A stretch of DNA of 64,000 nucleotides from Argentina anserina. Its lineage: Eukaryota > Streptophyta > Magnoliopsida > Rosales > Rosaceae. Each line of letters starts with the position of its first letter. Position 1 is the stretch's first letter. The DNA lies in contig NC_065873.1 in assembly GCF_933775445.1 (NCBI RefSeq), positions 23,436,001-23,500,000 of the forward strand. Reading direction: 5' to 3'. Below are positions 24,241-36,275 of the stretch, in pieces. The position numbers were made by a program, and so were the translations under genes. Under the pieces are notes generated by a model, which searched no databases, was not told the DNA's origin, and saw only the letters and a list, made by a program, of their open reading frames with translations.

Positions 24241-26449
24241 GGAAGGGGTTGTGCTGGTGGGCCGGTGACGTTGGAGTGATATCGTCGCCTCTGTGGTTGG
24301 GTGTCTTGGGTTGCTAGTGTGTCACGCTAAGTTGGGTGATGTGGACGTCACGCTCCCGGAGATGTGGGAGAATAGTATAGCACTACTATGCTTTCCTAGA
24401 TACATTAGTGTACTTTAGAGAAGTCGTACCTATGGTATGTATTGTATTGGCTTTTATAGATTACCCTAGGCAATTTTTTCCTCTTATCGATCTGATGGTG
24501 ACTCGAGGTTTTCCTTTATGAAAGGAAGAAGGTTAAATGAAGAAGAAATGTACAATGGGGTTTGCTCTTTCTATACTTTGATCGATCTCTTGTATGGTGT
24601 AAGACATGGTTTGGGATGATAGGAGACAAATGATAATTGGTCCGCTTGTTATTTTCTTTTAACTGTCCAACATTGGAGAATTTTTATTAATTGTACACAT
24701 CTTTTTATGTGATTGTGTGCAAACTACAGATTGATTGTAACGCTACATGCATATAGTTAATCTAGCGATACTGTAATAAAGGCGAAAACAAATATAATGT
24801 CATTCTTTAAATGTTGTTCGAGAGTGTATTCGGTGCTTGAGCGGTGTGCATACACCGCAAAATCACTTGCTCCACGTGATTCTTAAAATTAACCTTCGTT
24901 TGTCTCCGTCTACTCAAAAACAAGATAAAGAATATTAAAGACAGTAAAATTATAGTTGCTTGTTCTCGACTTCTCGTCATAACCTTACCGGAAGCTCCTC
25001 GGTCTTTAAGTTTTGTCGTTCAGTATGTGATAAGCCCAGTCATTTTTATTTGTTTTGAATTCGATTCCTCTTTGAATTGCCATGATTTGAACCTATTCCT
25101 TCCCAGTGCTCTTCTGTTTTGCATCTATTGATGTCCACACTGCAACTGTATTCCTCCAACGACTTCTTCTCTATCCTAGGCGAAGAGGCAACCACTCAGA
25201 GACCCAAAATGAAATATGGGCAGAATGAAATTAACCTAATATGAAATTAACATGCTCGAAGATTGCAGCTCGTGCTCGACTCGGAGATCGAGTCATTGTT
25301 CTTCCCTCTTTACTTTCTAAGATTTCTATACATTTGAACCTTCACATCTCTAAGGTGTTTATGTTATGAATTCATGTTTGAAACCTTGATTTAGCTTTGC
25401 ATGTTGGCTTTGGGACTGATCGGAGTAGGTAAAGCTCTGAACTCTTCTCTCACCCAAAGTCTTCTTTGTTATTTTACCATGTTTTTCATCAACACCAAAA
25501 AAAACTCCCCTTTTTTCGAATTCCCCCAATTTCTAGAACCCTAATTTTTTTTTTTGGGTTCATTGATTTTTAATAAAAGATTTTGGTGCTTTCGTATCCT
25601 CAACTTCGATTCTATATGTGATTCTAACTCGAGATGAATTAAAGAAAATCCCAGCGTATAAAGCCGGGGCATGGTTCTCGGCCTCCTCCCTTCAAAAAAG
25701 AGCACTGGCAAACGACCAAGAGAGGGAAAACGTAGAAAGGTGTGTTTAGTCGAAAAACGTTGACCGTTAACAAAGCTAATGGCTTCTTAAAATTTTAACC
25801 CTAATCTAATGGTTAGAGATTCATAGTATTCATTTATATAAATGAAAGGCTAAGATGACCTTGATATCAGTAAAACATTGAACGGTGTTTGCACTCATAC
25901 AATCCGTTTCCATGTTGTTCTTGCATTATGGATTTAAAGACGTATTATTTATGCTTTTAAAATTTAAACCAGGGTATCATTCAAATTCAAAAGGCAGAGC
26001 ACGTTATAAACTCAAACAATTATTTGGTCCCGAATCTGATTTGTCTTGGTGAGCCGAATATCATATTTTAACAAATTCAATTTTCTTCCACGGTAGAATA
26101 AAATAAAAAGAGACAAATATGCATAGGTCCCTTTGCTTCCTCATCATTTTATCCCTCCATTTTCATCCTCCAGTAGTTTCCCAAGCTTACTTGGCTCGCC
26201 TGAAAACTGCTCGTCCTAAGCCTCCTCTTCACCTCTTCTCTCTCCACCCCTCACATACGTTAACAGAAGAGCCTCATATAAACCACGAAACCTAAACTAA
26301 CCCTTTCAGATGTTCACATACTCGCTGTTCCCTGAAACTCTCATCTCTCCATCTTTGAGTTCTTAAAACACTCATGCATACATAGATTCTGTACTCTCCC
26401 ACAGTCCCACAGCTGAAGAACCCTGACAGCTTCTTCTTTGTCTTCTTCT
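24241..26449. other. Upstream intergenic region and 5' leader of the KNOX gene
   Basis: AT-rich DNA with a perfect 7-bp-arm palindrome at 24841-24858 (GCGGTGT, GCAT, ACACCGC). The last 300 bp is CT-rich (repeated CTCTC and TCTTC words), typical of a plant 5' UTR, with a TATAAAC-like box near 26277. No gene is supported here. Confidence 0.45.
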
Positions 26450-26491
26450 ATGTCCTCAGAATCGTCGGTAACTCTTCTTTTTCTCTGTTAA
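26450..26491 (+). other. Candidate short upstream ORF in the KNOX 5' leader
   Basis: ATG at 26450 opens a 13-codon frame (MSSESSVTLLFLC) ending at TAA 26489-26491, 42 bp before the main start. If transcribed it could lower main-ORF translation. The GTAACT inside could instead be a leader intron donor. Confidence 0.3.
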
Positions 26492-26533
26492 AATCAAGAA
26501 AACAAACACAAAAACAATAATATATAGTGATTG

Positions 26534-29204
26534 ATGGCATACCACAACCACCTTGCCGGAGACTTACCTCTTCACCACTTCACAGACCAAGCCCAACAGC
26601 AGCAGCAACGCAATCAGTCTTTCATGACCGACCAACCCGACCCGAATTCAAAGTCCACGGAGCCCCACAACCCTTATCAAACCGCTCCCAATTGGCTCAA
26701 CAGCGCCCTCCTCCGCACCCAGTACGCCACAACCACCTCCGGCGCTGACACCAGCAACGGCGGAGGAGGAGGTACTAATTTCCTTAACCTCCACACAGCC
26801 TCCGACTCCACCACCGCCTCCCAGGCCTCCAACCAATGGCTATCACGCCCCATGCTCCAGCGCAACCACAGCGACGTCATCGATGACGTAGCTGCCGGAG
26901 ACTCTATGATCGCTGGCGCCATGTCTCACGATGCGGCCGACATGAAAAACGACGCCGGCCTGAATAACAAGACCGAGGGCAGCGGAGGAGGGGATGGCGT
27001 CATCAACTGGCAGAATGCGAGGCACAAGGCCGAGATACTAGCTCACCCGCTTTACGAGCCGCTGCTCTCGGCACACGTGGCTTGCCTGAGGATCGCCACG
27101 CCGGTGGACCAGCTCCCGAGGATCGACGCCCAGCTGGCTCAGTCGCAGAATGTGGTGGCTAAATACTCGGGTTTGGGTCACGGCATGGTCGGAGATGACA
27201 AGGAGCTAGATCAGTTCATGGTATGTGGCTTAAGTACTTGCTCTTCGTGTTTCTTAAACTTGTTTTAAACTCTTAAGTAGTGCTAATATCTTTCTTCTCT
27301 TTTTTAAGTCTGCTTTAGATGAATGAATTTCTTACAATCAAGATATCAAATTGACCCAATTGGATGAAAATGGAATTAGTTCAAACATAGAATACAAGAT
27401 TTTGATCATCACCAACCCTAAATTCAATGAACACATTTTGTCTCTTTTGAAACGTTAAGTCAAATTTGTACGCTACAAACTTTACACGTCGCGCGAGAGG
27501 CGTTTTACTGTGATTCACTGTGCTTCTCGAAGGAAAAAAGATTTTTCAGTTATATGCCGAAATGAGATCGTTCTTCAGAGTTTTGAAATTTCATATTGAA
27601 AACTATTTTACACGATATCAACAACGAAATATAATGAATCCGGAATACTCTAGAGCACTATAGAACAGGGAGAGTTTTTCTCGCTCTTCGGTAGGTAAAC
27701 AAATAATAAGTTATGATGCTTGAAGGTTTCAACAAGAGTATGTGGATCTGAAAAAGCCAAGGATACAGAGATGCCGGGTCTGATGACATAGCGAAAAGCA
27801 AGGCATGATTAACCACAAACACTGACGCAACTTTTCATAAAACATGCGGGAAGACAAAAGCTGGGTTTCTTAGAGAAGAAGACGATTCATTCCCTGTTAA
27901 AAGTGATTTAGAAAATTACAATGATCTTAATAATGTTCTTTCACCATCTATCTCTGTACTTTTGGTGTCCCAGTGGACACTTTTTTTAACTTAAGAGAAT
28001 TACTTTCTTCTCAATGTGTTTAATAGTTGCTTTTAAGGTGTTCCACAGTAATAAAGTTTGTATGTACTCATTGCGTGGCGCCTTCGCAAATAATGACTAA
28101 TGCAACCGCTTATGGTTCCGGCGATGCAACACAATATAATTTGTGCTAAGAATTCTGATGCTATGTAAAAATATTTGATCTTTCTTTTGATGATGATACA
28201 GAGGCATTATGTTTTGTTGCTATGTTCTTTTAAAGAGCAACTGCAGCAACACGTCCGCGTCCATGCAATGGAAGCAGTGATGGCTTGCTGGGAGATAGAG
28301 CAATCACTGCAGAGCCTGACAGGTAAATTTTCAATTTTAGCAGCATATCATCTCATTCTTTGTGTTTGTTGTCCATAATGATATGTACTGAAATGTGATG
28401 TACTTCAATTGAAACAAACAGGAGTTTCCCCCGGGGAGGGCACAGGTGCTACAATGTCCGATGATGACGAAGAGCAAGTAGATAGCGATGCAAACTTATT
28501 TGATGGAAATATGGACGGCCATGACAGTATGGGATTTGGCCCTCTCATCCCAACAGAGAGCGAAAGGTCCTTGATGGAGCGCGTAAGGCAGGAGTTGAAG
28601 CATGAACTGAAACAGGTAATGTTTCTAAGAAGTCTGTGATGATTGTACATTATGGCACAATTTCTCATTACCATTCTTAACAAACTTTTCATTTACAGGG
28701 TTACAAGGAGAAAATTGTAGACATAAGGGAGGAGATATTGCGGAAGAGAAGAGCCGGAAAGCTTCCCGGTGACACCACCTCTGTCCTGAAAGCTTGGTGG
28801 CAATCACATTCCAAGTGGCCATATCCAACTGTGAGTTTAGGCCCCTATTGGAAGCTCTTAATTTGTGTCTGCATAAGCCACCAAAAAATATTCAAAGACT
28901 GAAACATTCACTAGTACTGAAATATGATTTTTTTGTATCAATTTCCAGGAGGAAGACAAGGCTAGATTGGTGCAAGAAACTGGATTGCAATTGAAGCAGA
29001 TTAATAATTGGTTCATCAATCAAAGGAAGAGGAACTGGCACAGCAATCCTTCAACCTCCACAGTTTTGAAGAGCAAGCGCAAAAGGTATAAATATTGATT
29101 GAAATCATATGCATTTTTATTTGAAACTTTCATGAGCATTGGGACCAACCTTAGTTTGAAATAAAAGCAATGCAGGTGAAAACAGCGGTGATCGATTCAT
29201 ATAA
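26534..29204 (+). CDS. KNAT3: Class II KNOX homeodomain transcription factor, KNAT3-like
   Basis: Six exons: 26534-27220, 28202-28322, 28422-28615, 28699-28830, 28949-29085, 29168-29204. They sum to 1,308 bp (435 aa; Arabidopsis KNAT3 is about 431 aa). Domains in order: Q/G/S-rich N terminus, KNOX1 (from about 158, [20 protein letters not shown]), KNOX2 (about 215-270, [20 protein letters not shown]), an acidic linker ([11 protein letters not shown]), ELK (about 335, [20 protein letters not shown]), then a TALE homeodomain with the three-residue PYP insertion and recognition helix [12 protein letters not shown]. Class II KNOX proteins act with BELL partners in the nucleus to promote organ differentiation and secondary-wall and nodule or leaf programmes. 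The first codon is ATG 26534. The last intron uses an AAAAG acceptor at 29167, which yields the family tail [13 protein letters not shown]; a second AG 8 bp downstream would end the protein early. Residue 230 is R where I recall T in relatives. Confidence 0.95.
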
Positions 29205-30355
29205 TGTGGGGCAGATAGTGAGAGCCTGTAAGTGCAGCTTAGTTCATGCTATTACTACAAGGATAACTCCGACATTGAAAAAATAGCTTTAGGACTGTTG
29301 GAACAAGAAGACTAGGATTCATGTCATCATGTGAAAGGAATTATCATACTTGGTTTTGACAGAAAGAAGAATTGCAAATAGGATTATGAGCAATCGATAT
29401 ACAGGTATGCTCAGGTGCTGCATTTGGCGAGATGCATGTAATATCATATTACTAGGACAGCAATTAGGAACTCTGCTACTTAAAAACAGAATTGGATAGT
29501 CCGATAGACGGCTTATAGTTCTTTGTTTATAATCTTCATTGTATGTGAATAAGGAGAGGGGTATTTTGTGGGTGTAGTGGTGTACAGTGTAATGGCCTGC
29601 GCAGTGATTCTTGCATCACACTAGTGATAATTGCGTCTCAGGCATTTTGTTGTAGAGCTAAATTACAGTTGTAGTAAATAAGGTAAAAACATAGAACGGA
29701 GATGCTGCTTCGATTTCCCATTTGCTATTGATATGATTCTATTGCTTTGTGAAATTTGACTTGGTACCTGTGGATGCTTCTGTATAACATGAATTTTTGT
29801 TACTTCAATCATCCAATGCCTCGCTGGGTACTGGAATAGTATCTCAGTTGTATTTCGTCTCTAAACTCCAAAACCTCAGAAATCTGGTTAATGTTGATTT
29901 CCTTTACTATCTAAGGAACTAACTAGGGTAGGTTTGGTTTTAGAGAAGCTTAATCTACAAATGTAATCATTACAGGCAGACACCTATCTGGCCTTTCTGT
30001 TCATGTAAATGATCAATGATGTTATTGGTGTAATCACTAAAGTTGAACTGCTAGGAAGAAGAAAAGCTAATGTTTCAATGCCTACCTGCCTAAACAACTA
30101 ATGAAAAGTAGGCTAAGCACAAAGAAAACCGTGAACAACTTGAACCTAATTATAGACGTACCAACCATTAGGAAGCACTTACTCAATAATAGATACAAAT
30201 GATGAATCGAAGATAAATCAATAATATCTGAGGTTAGCTGTTCATAAATGTGAAAGTTTCAATCAAACAATAGATACAAATGTCTATACACACAGAGAAT
30301 CATCTACATGTAAAACACATATAAGAAAGTGAAGAAACCATTAGTAATGGAAAAA
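29205..30355. other. KNOX 3' UTR and convergent intergenic region
   Basis: Non-coding DNA between convergent genes. No repeat or RNA gene was recognised. Confidence 0.5.
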
Positions 30356-30829
30356 TCAGAAACTACTTAGGGCCAGTCCTGTCTTGCCTTTGTTCATCCC
30401 TAATGACGATGCTGCATATCCGGTAATCGAAAAGTTAAGGTATGCAGGATGCTCAACTTCCCTACCAACCCCTTCATCAAAATTAAGCGCATAACTCTGA
30501 GGATCATACTGCTCCTGTACCCTTCTTTTCTTGTAAATGGTACCAATTGAACGAATGAAATTCTTCCACTTTGGTCCAGCCAAAACCTCTGAAAGCTCTC
30601 GAACTTTCTTCACATTCTTCACCAACCAATTCTCCCTCGCCACTTCTTGTTGCAGTAGATATCTGCCTCTAATTCCATTATGGTTTCTTCCGCAAGGTAC
30701 TGTTCTATAGTAGAGTCCCCAGAACCAACCACAAGAAGAAGATGGATTTAACTCTTCGTGGTAGTATTCATCATCAGTTTCTTGATCTGGTGGTGAATTG
30801 GAGACCATTTTCTCAAGTGGGATAGCCAT
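30356..30829 (-). CDS. Plant protein of unknown function with a YDPQSYALNFDEG motif
   Basis: A single-exon gene of 157 aa. ATG 30829 is the first true ATG of the frame. The upstream in-frame extension begins only at a TTG. A TATATATA box lies about 80 bp upstream on the minus strand. The N terminus is acidic and serine-rich. A Trp/Cys-rich patch follows (CGWFWGLYYRTVPCG, about 33-47), then a basic helix (VKKVRELSEVLAGPKWKNFI, about 74-93) and the motif QYDPQSYALNFDEGVG near 107-122. There is no signal peptide or membrane helix. I recall small angiosperm proteins with such a motif, often listed as uncharacterised, but not their function. A relative with two copies of the motif lies 2.5 kb away on the same strand. 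Confidence 0.75.
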   Translation of the reverse strand: MAIPLEKMVSNSPPDQETDDEYYHEELNPSSSCGWFWGLYYRTVPCGRNHNGIRGRYLLQQEVARENWLVKNVKKVRELSEVLAGPKWKNFIRSIGTIYKKRRVQEQYDPQSYALNFDEGVGREVEHPAYLNFSITGYAASSLGMNKGKTGLALSSF

Positions 30830-33363
30830 GAATAATGAGAGATCGATGATGATATATGAGAAAGAAATCGATATGTACAAAGCAATAACTCAATTACGAT
30901 GAACAAATTACTATATATATTGCAACACTCTGGGATATGTACAAGGGATTAGGATTAAACAAGGGTATTAAACAATTAAGCACCGACTAAGGACCAGGCA
31001 AGTGCTAGCTATGAGGATCTGATCTTTCTTTATGCCGGCCAAACCAATTATTGAGCTAGCTGTGACTTGAACAAATGCCAATCTCTGTTTGGTTTTACAG
31101 TTCAAAACCAAACTGAAACAGCTCGTTAGTGATTGTATACGTGCTAATACGTAAATCGCGATACTTTATGAAGTTATTTTAGTGATTGCTTTAATTGTTA
31201 ATCATCTTCGAAATACTGAATTTTATTTAATTATCATAAAAATCTCATCTTGTAAGTAAGAGCCAGCTCTCAGTTTGGTTTCTTCGTGCATGCCACTAAT
31301 TTATTTTGCGCCAAAGAGAGAAGTTCCAACAACAAGAGAATGAATCGGAATATTGGAGATTTTACTGGACTATGGAGTGTTGTGCAAATGAGCAACTCTA
31401 CTCAAGTTAATTTGTTTCGCTAAAATATGACGAGGGTCTTACAAGTTAATTACAACAACAAGTGAATGTCGAAATGTCGAATTACTCGATTAAAGCCGTT
31501 AATCTATTAGAAACCTTAGAGCGTAACTTACGACTAATGACAGCATGTGTCGAATGCTACATTTTAACAAAATTAATTGCCACAAATAAGCATTAATTGC
31601 CACAAAAAATTAATTACCACAGATAATTGCATCAGTTACTCCTCTACATTTCAGGACTGCAATTTTATAGGATCTAAATTGCAATCACCCAATTTAAAGA
31701 GGAGATTTTCAATTAAACCCATCTTTTTTTTTCATTTTAATTTACACCCAAAAGTTGCCATGTATGATTAACAATAAAACATTCATTCTCTCAATTTTAC
31801 AAAAGTTATCACTAAAGTCAAATTTATAACATACCTAATTTACTAATAATTAACTTAATTTATTCTATAAACTAAGCTTATTACATTAATATTTATTTTA
31901 ATCACAAATTTGTAATTCATAGCCTTAGTGTCATTATTAATTGTGTCAAAGTCATGCAATCAAGATTTGGAAACCAAAATTAAGTGAATTATTTCTTTTG
32001 TGTTTAAAATTATTTATATCATATATGTACATTATTTAATTAGTCTTACTATATAGGTAAGTTATTTAATTCTACCATATAGGTATGTTATTTAATTAAT
32101 CCTACTATATATAGGTAAGTTAATTCTACCATATATGTATATTATTTAATTAGTCCTACGATATAGATAAGTTATTTTTGAAAATAAGTTGTTTCAACTT
32201 CGTAAAAAGATTTGTCCCATGTAAGTATGTTATATTTTACTATATTAAATTAGTAAGTTATCTATTTTTACTATATAGGTAATTTACATATTCTACTATA
32301 TAGGTAAGTTATTTATTCAAAATGTAACTCTATTCTTTGGGTAAAATATTGGTTTAGATACCTCGCACAGCTGTGAGATTTATTAGTGTTCTATACTAGA
32401 GATTTGGTTAAAAGATGATGATACATACCTAAATATTAGACAAAGTAATTAAAGAACAAGATGTGTACCTTATGATAAGAAACACAAAGTGTGAACATGT
32501 TCGTGGAATCCAACACCTTTCTTGTATGATTCAAAACTTTTCTTCAACTATCACTTGGAGAAAATGACAAAAAGTATCATATGCATAGTTGATCTTATCT
32601 TTTCTTCAAAGCATATTTCTCCGTCTTCATATCAAATTCTCTCAATTTTTCGTGTGCGATAATATTAGAAAGAATATATCTACTAAATAGATCAAGAACT
32701 ACACATTTTTATTACAAATGAAAAAATTTTGTAATGAGTATATATATACGCTCAAGTCACCAAATTAAGATAAATTAATAGATGAATTTGATTGAAATAG
32801 AGTTAATAAGATTCAAGTTTAGTTAAAATTTCAAATTCAAATAAAAAGATGTTAAGTTTTAACTTTCTATGTGTCTAAAAGGCAATTTAGGCTTGGTATA
32901 AATATTAATTACAAACATATAATCTATATGGAAAGTTTAAAATATGAATTGAGTGTAAATTAAAAGTGTGAGTTTCTCTTAAAAAGTTATCCTCACGGGG
33001 TTTTCTCTAATTTTCTCTGAGAATAATGTTAATGAGAATGGTAAGAGCTTCTATACCGCTCGATCATATGCGATGCATCTCTCAACAAACACAGAAGAAT
33101 AAAGAACAGTACATCTCATGGATGTTGATTCAACTAGTTGAAATTCTACTTCGACAAAAAAAAAAGGAATTGTGGATGGAATACAAGACCATGTTGAAAG
33201 CCGCAAAATTGAAACTGTAGCTTAATCCGTACAAAAAGACTGGTAACCGAGTCCTAATCCTGATGGGCTGTTCTGTTCAGCCCGTTCCTCAGAGCGCCAA
33301 AACGACTGCGTTTTAATCCATTGGGATTCATGTTTATCAACAAACGCACGTCGTGTTCTATTC
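30830..33363. other. AT-rich spacer between two SYALNF-motif genes
   Basis: Contains the promoter of the upstream small gene (TATA near 30911), a degenerate repeat tract at 32020-32320 and otherwise AT-rich DNA. The 64-codon plus ORF at 33026-33220 has no recognisable family. Confidence 0.5.
32020..32320. repeat. Degenerate tandem repeat of TACTATATAGGTAAGTTATTTAATT-like units
   Basis: At least seven imperfect copies of a unit with core ACTATATAGGTAAGTTA or ACCATATAGGTATGTTA follow each other with 25-60 bp spacing. They carry no coding capacity and may be minisatellite-like. Confidence 0.6.
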
Positions 33364-34074
33364 TCAGCTAAAGGCCGAAATCCCCGGCCGAAGCGCCGAA
33401 CACTTTGCAGGTGGATTCGTTGTCGTCGACCTCTCACACGTCGGCGAGTGCGGCAAACGCGCCATGAACCCATTATCAGGCCCAAGCTCGTCGGCTTTGC
33501 TGCTATCATCTTCGAAATTGAGCGCGTAGCTCGACGGCTCGTAGCTGAAATCGGCCGACGTGGACGAGTGGCGGTTCCGCCCCCGCAGTCCGATCCTCGA
33601 CACCGTGTTCCGGCTCTTCGGTACCTTCTCCGGCGCCGACCGCCTCCAGCTCCGGTTGTACTCATCCTCCTCCAGGATAACGTCGTCCAGAATATGCCGG
33701 CTCGTGGTCGACTTCTCCGGCGGGGTCAGGCTCCCGGAGGCGGAGGGGGGCAGCCGCGACCGGTGAATAATATCGTCGGCGCGTGAGGTGTCGTCCTCGA
33801 AATTGAGCGAGTAATTGTACGCGTCGTAGCTGAAGTCGGCCGACGCCGCCCTCCGGCGCCTGTGTCCTCCGATTTTTGAAATGAGATTCCGGCAGCGGTC
33901 CCTGAGCTCCGGCATCCTCGGCGACCGCGGTGTCCTGGGGTAGTCGTCGTCGTCCAAAACGTCGAATGGATGCGTGGAGCTGGAGAAGCACACAGGGAGG
34001 CACATCGATCGGTGGCGGTTCTCCTTCAGATTGTTGGGCGGCGGCGGCGATATGGGTCCGTAATCGTTCATCAT
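33364..34074 (-). CDS. Plant protein of unknown function with two SYALNF/NYSLNF motifs
   Basis: An intronless 236-aa frame with ATG ATG at 34074 and 34071. A TATAAAT box lies about 90 bp upstream on the minus strand. The protein is Arg/Ser/Pro-rich and probably largely disordered. It contains two internally related blocks: FSYDAYNYSLNFEDD (about 80-94) and FSYEPSSYALNFEDD (about 178-192), each preceded by a basic patch (KIGGHRRRRAASAD; RIGLRGRNRHSSTSAD). This looks like an internal duplication. The motif is shared with the 157-aa gene at 30356-30829. GC content is much higher than in the flanks. The open frames overlapping on both strands are shadows. Function is unknown to me. Confidence 0.75.
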   Translation of the reverse strand: MMNDYGPISPPPPNNLKENRHRSMCLPVCFSSSTHPFDVLDDDDYPRTPRSPRMPELRDRCRNLISKIGGHRRRRAASADFSYDAYNYSLNFEDDTSRADDIIHRSRLPPSASGSLTPPEKSTTSRHILDDVILEEDEYNRSWRRSAPEKVPKSRNTVSRIGLRGRNRHSSTSADFSYEPSSYALNFEDDSSKADELGPDNGFMARLPHSPTCERSTTTNPPAKCSALRPGISAFS

Positions 34075-36111
34075 TTTTGGGGTCTTCTGGTTGCTCTTTG
34101 GACTGCGGTTTTTGATTTGAGTTTTGGTGATGCATTTCTAGGTTAAGGGGGGGAGTGAGAATTTATAGGTTGAGGTAAAACGGAGTGGTGGTGAACATGG
34201 GCCCGGCAGTTACGCCGTGTGGGAGTGTGTATGAACCTGGAACGAATAAACCGTGGGTTGTGCGTGGTACCGGTTTTCTTTTTTCTTTTTAAATTATTTT
34301 CCAATGTCATCCCCGCGTTCGACTTTCTTTTCTTTTATTTTTTTTCAAAATAAATATTTGCTCTAATGTTGGTTGATTCCGAGCTAGCTTGGTTGTAATC
34401 TAGTTCCAATTCATGTTTTCCTTTGATTTTCGCTGTACGTAGTCTAATGTTGAGTTGTACAATTTACAAATCTTATCCGGTATCATTAAACTTTACGGAA
34501 CCTAAAATAACAAACATGTCAAATATCAAAAATCTATATTTATTTTAAAAATGATGATGTTCTACGTTTCAAATTTTTGAGGCGTTAAGTAGTGAGATTT
34601 TTGTGTGAGAAAAATAAAGAATACAAGCCCTGGTTGTGCTTTAGGCAATTGCAATACCTTAGTACAACGTAATATGGCGAGTAGTTTCATTATATATATC
34701 TAGACACAGACACACCCACACATGTTGGGTGTAATTGAATAATTTCATAGAGATACCGTAGTTACTTAGAGATATATATAGTTAATATTTAGCTATTTCT
34801 TATTTTAAATTATCGGTTTATTTTGCAAGTTATTATTATATTCATCTTTATTTTATGAGTTATAATTTTTTTAATCTTTCAAAGTTAAAATAATATATAT
34901 TTTTTAAATCGGCTACTAAGGCCTCTTTTGATTATTAAAGTATATATTAACGAAGTAGTGGCGGGAATTGATAACGAAAATTGCGTAAAATAGGGGAGCA
35001 TAGGAGGAATGTGGGATCTTGGATTCGTGAGGCGGGGGTTGACGGTTTTATGAGAAAGCGGTGACTGGTTTTATTTCCTTGTTTTACTGATAAGGGTCTT
35101 ATCTGATCCAGATGGCTACACATATTTTATGTGGCAAATTTTTATATTAGATTTCATATTACGTGTTGGAGAATGGATAAACAAGAGTTCGAATATATTT
35201 AGGGGGGACACATGGAGCTGGACAAGGCACATTGCATGTGATTCGATCCATTTCCTGTTTAATTTTCTGTTTATTTCGACAAAAAAAAGAGGGTTTAATT
35301 TGGTGTTTATATATGTTCTATAAAGATTGAAACATCATTTCTAGCTGGAGCGAATCCATTCTTTTCAATAATGGTTGAGGAGTCATTTTCTCGGTTTCGA
35401 AAGCCAATGACCACTTGACCTAACTCAAAGTGTTCGATTCAAGTATCATGGTGCATTGGTGCTTACATTAGCGTTTTACATACTTGTAATGTGATGATAG
35501 TAGTTGATGGTGCATGTAGACCTTTTGCAATATTACTCTCTCAACGGTCCAGGTCTTAAACTAATGTTTACTCGTCAATCACCGGTTTTCTCCATTTAGC
35601 TAAACGCTAAATTAGTAAATTTAGGGAGAGCATTTTGATTTATATTTCCAAATCCGAGAAGAAGAAAGTGCAAAAAGTGTACTACAACATAAGTGATTCT
35701 AGCTGAACCATTTTTGGTAACACAATCGGTGACAACATTGTGAAGTTAGCCTATGTAGTACAACTTTCTGAACATGACGTTTGTTTTCGTCGAATGATTC
35801 ACTGCTATGCGTAAAGTGTGTATTGCTCCTAATTAATCAAATTGATGTGCAGTATTAACATGAAGATCCCACATTCCATGGTAGAGACTGAAATAATTTA
35901 GAAGAAAATATATATAATAGACACGAAAACTAAATTGGGCTTAACCCAAATAAAGAAGTTTAGGTTTCCGTTAGCAAGGTCCTCCGGCCCAAAACCAAAG
36001 CATTTATGGAGTCAGGACTCCACAGCAGTGAAGCCACCGAAGCCTCCAGAAGTTCAAAAAACCCTCCAAATTTCTCCATCACCGGTTTTCTCTTCAGCTC
36101 TCGATTCTCCG
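34075..36111. other. Divergent intergenic region
   Basis: Separates the minus-strand two-motif gene from the neurochondrin-family gene. No further gene was recognised. The last 180 bp forms the leader of the neurochondrin gene and includes the overlapping upstream ORF listed separately. Confidence 0.5.
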
Positions 36112-36120
36112 ATGGTAAGC

Positions 36121-36157
<37 letters not shown>

Positions 36158-36275
36158 GTATTTTCTAATGCCTTCATTTCCAGGACCAATCATCGCCGGC
36201 GCTCGACGACTGCTTAAAGCTTCTGAAAGGCGAAAGAGACGAGCAGCGCCTCGCCGGACTCCTCTTCGTCACTAA
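36006..36275 (+). other. Overlapping out-of-frame upstream ORF candidate
   Basis: ATG 36006 lies 106 bp before the inferred main start. With intron 1 removed (36115-36183) it reads 66 codons and stops at 36275, inside exon 2, in a different frame from the main protein. Whether it is within the transcript is unknown. Confidence 0.3.

Noticed and set aside
33026..33220. 64-codon plus-strand ORF
   Set aside because: Some protein-like look but no family match I can name, no exon context, and it ends near a lysine-rich A-tract.
33222..34135. Long ORFs in other frames over the two-motif gene
   Set aside because: Arg-rich frames produced by its GC-rich codons. Only the frame with repeated SYALNF/NYSLNF blocks looks like protein.
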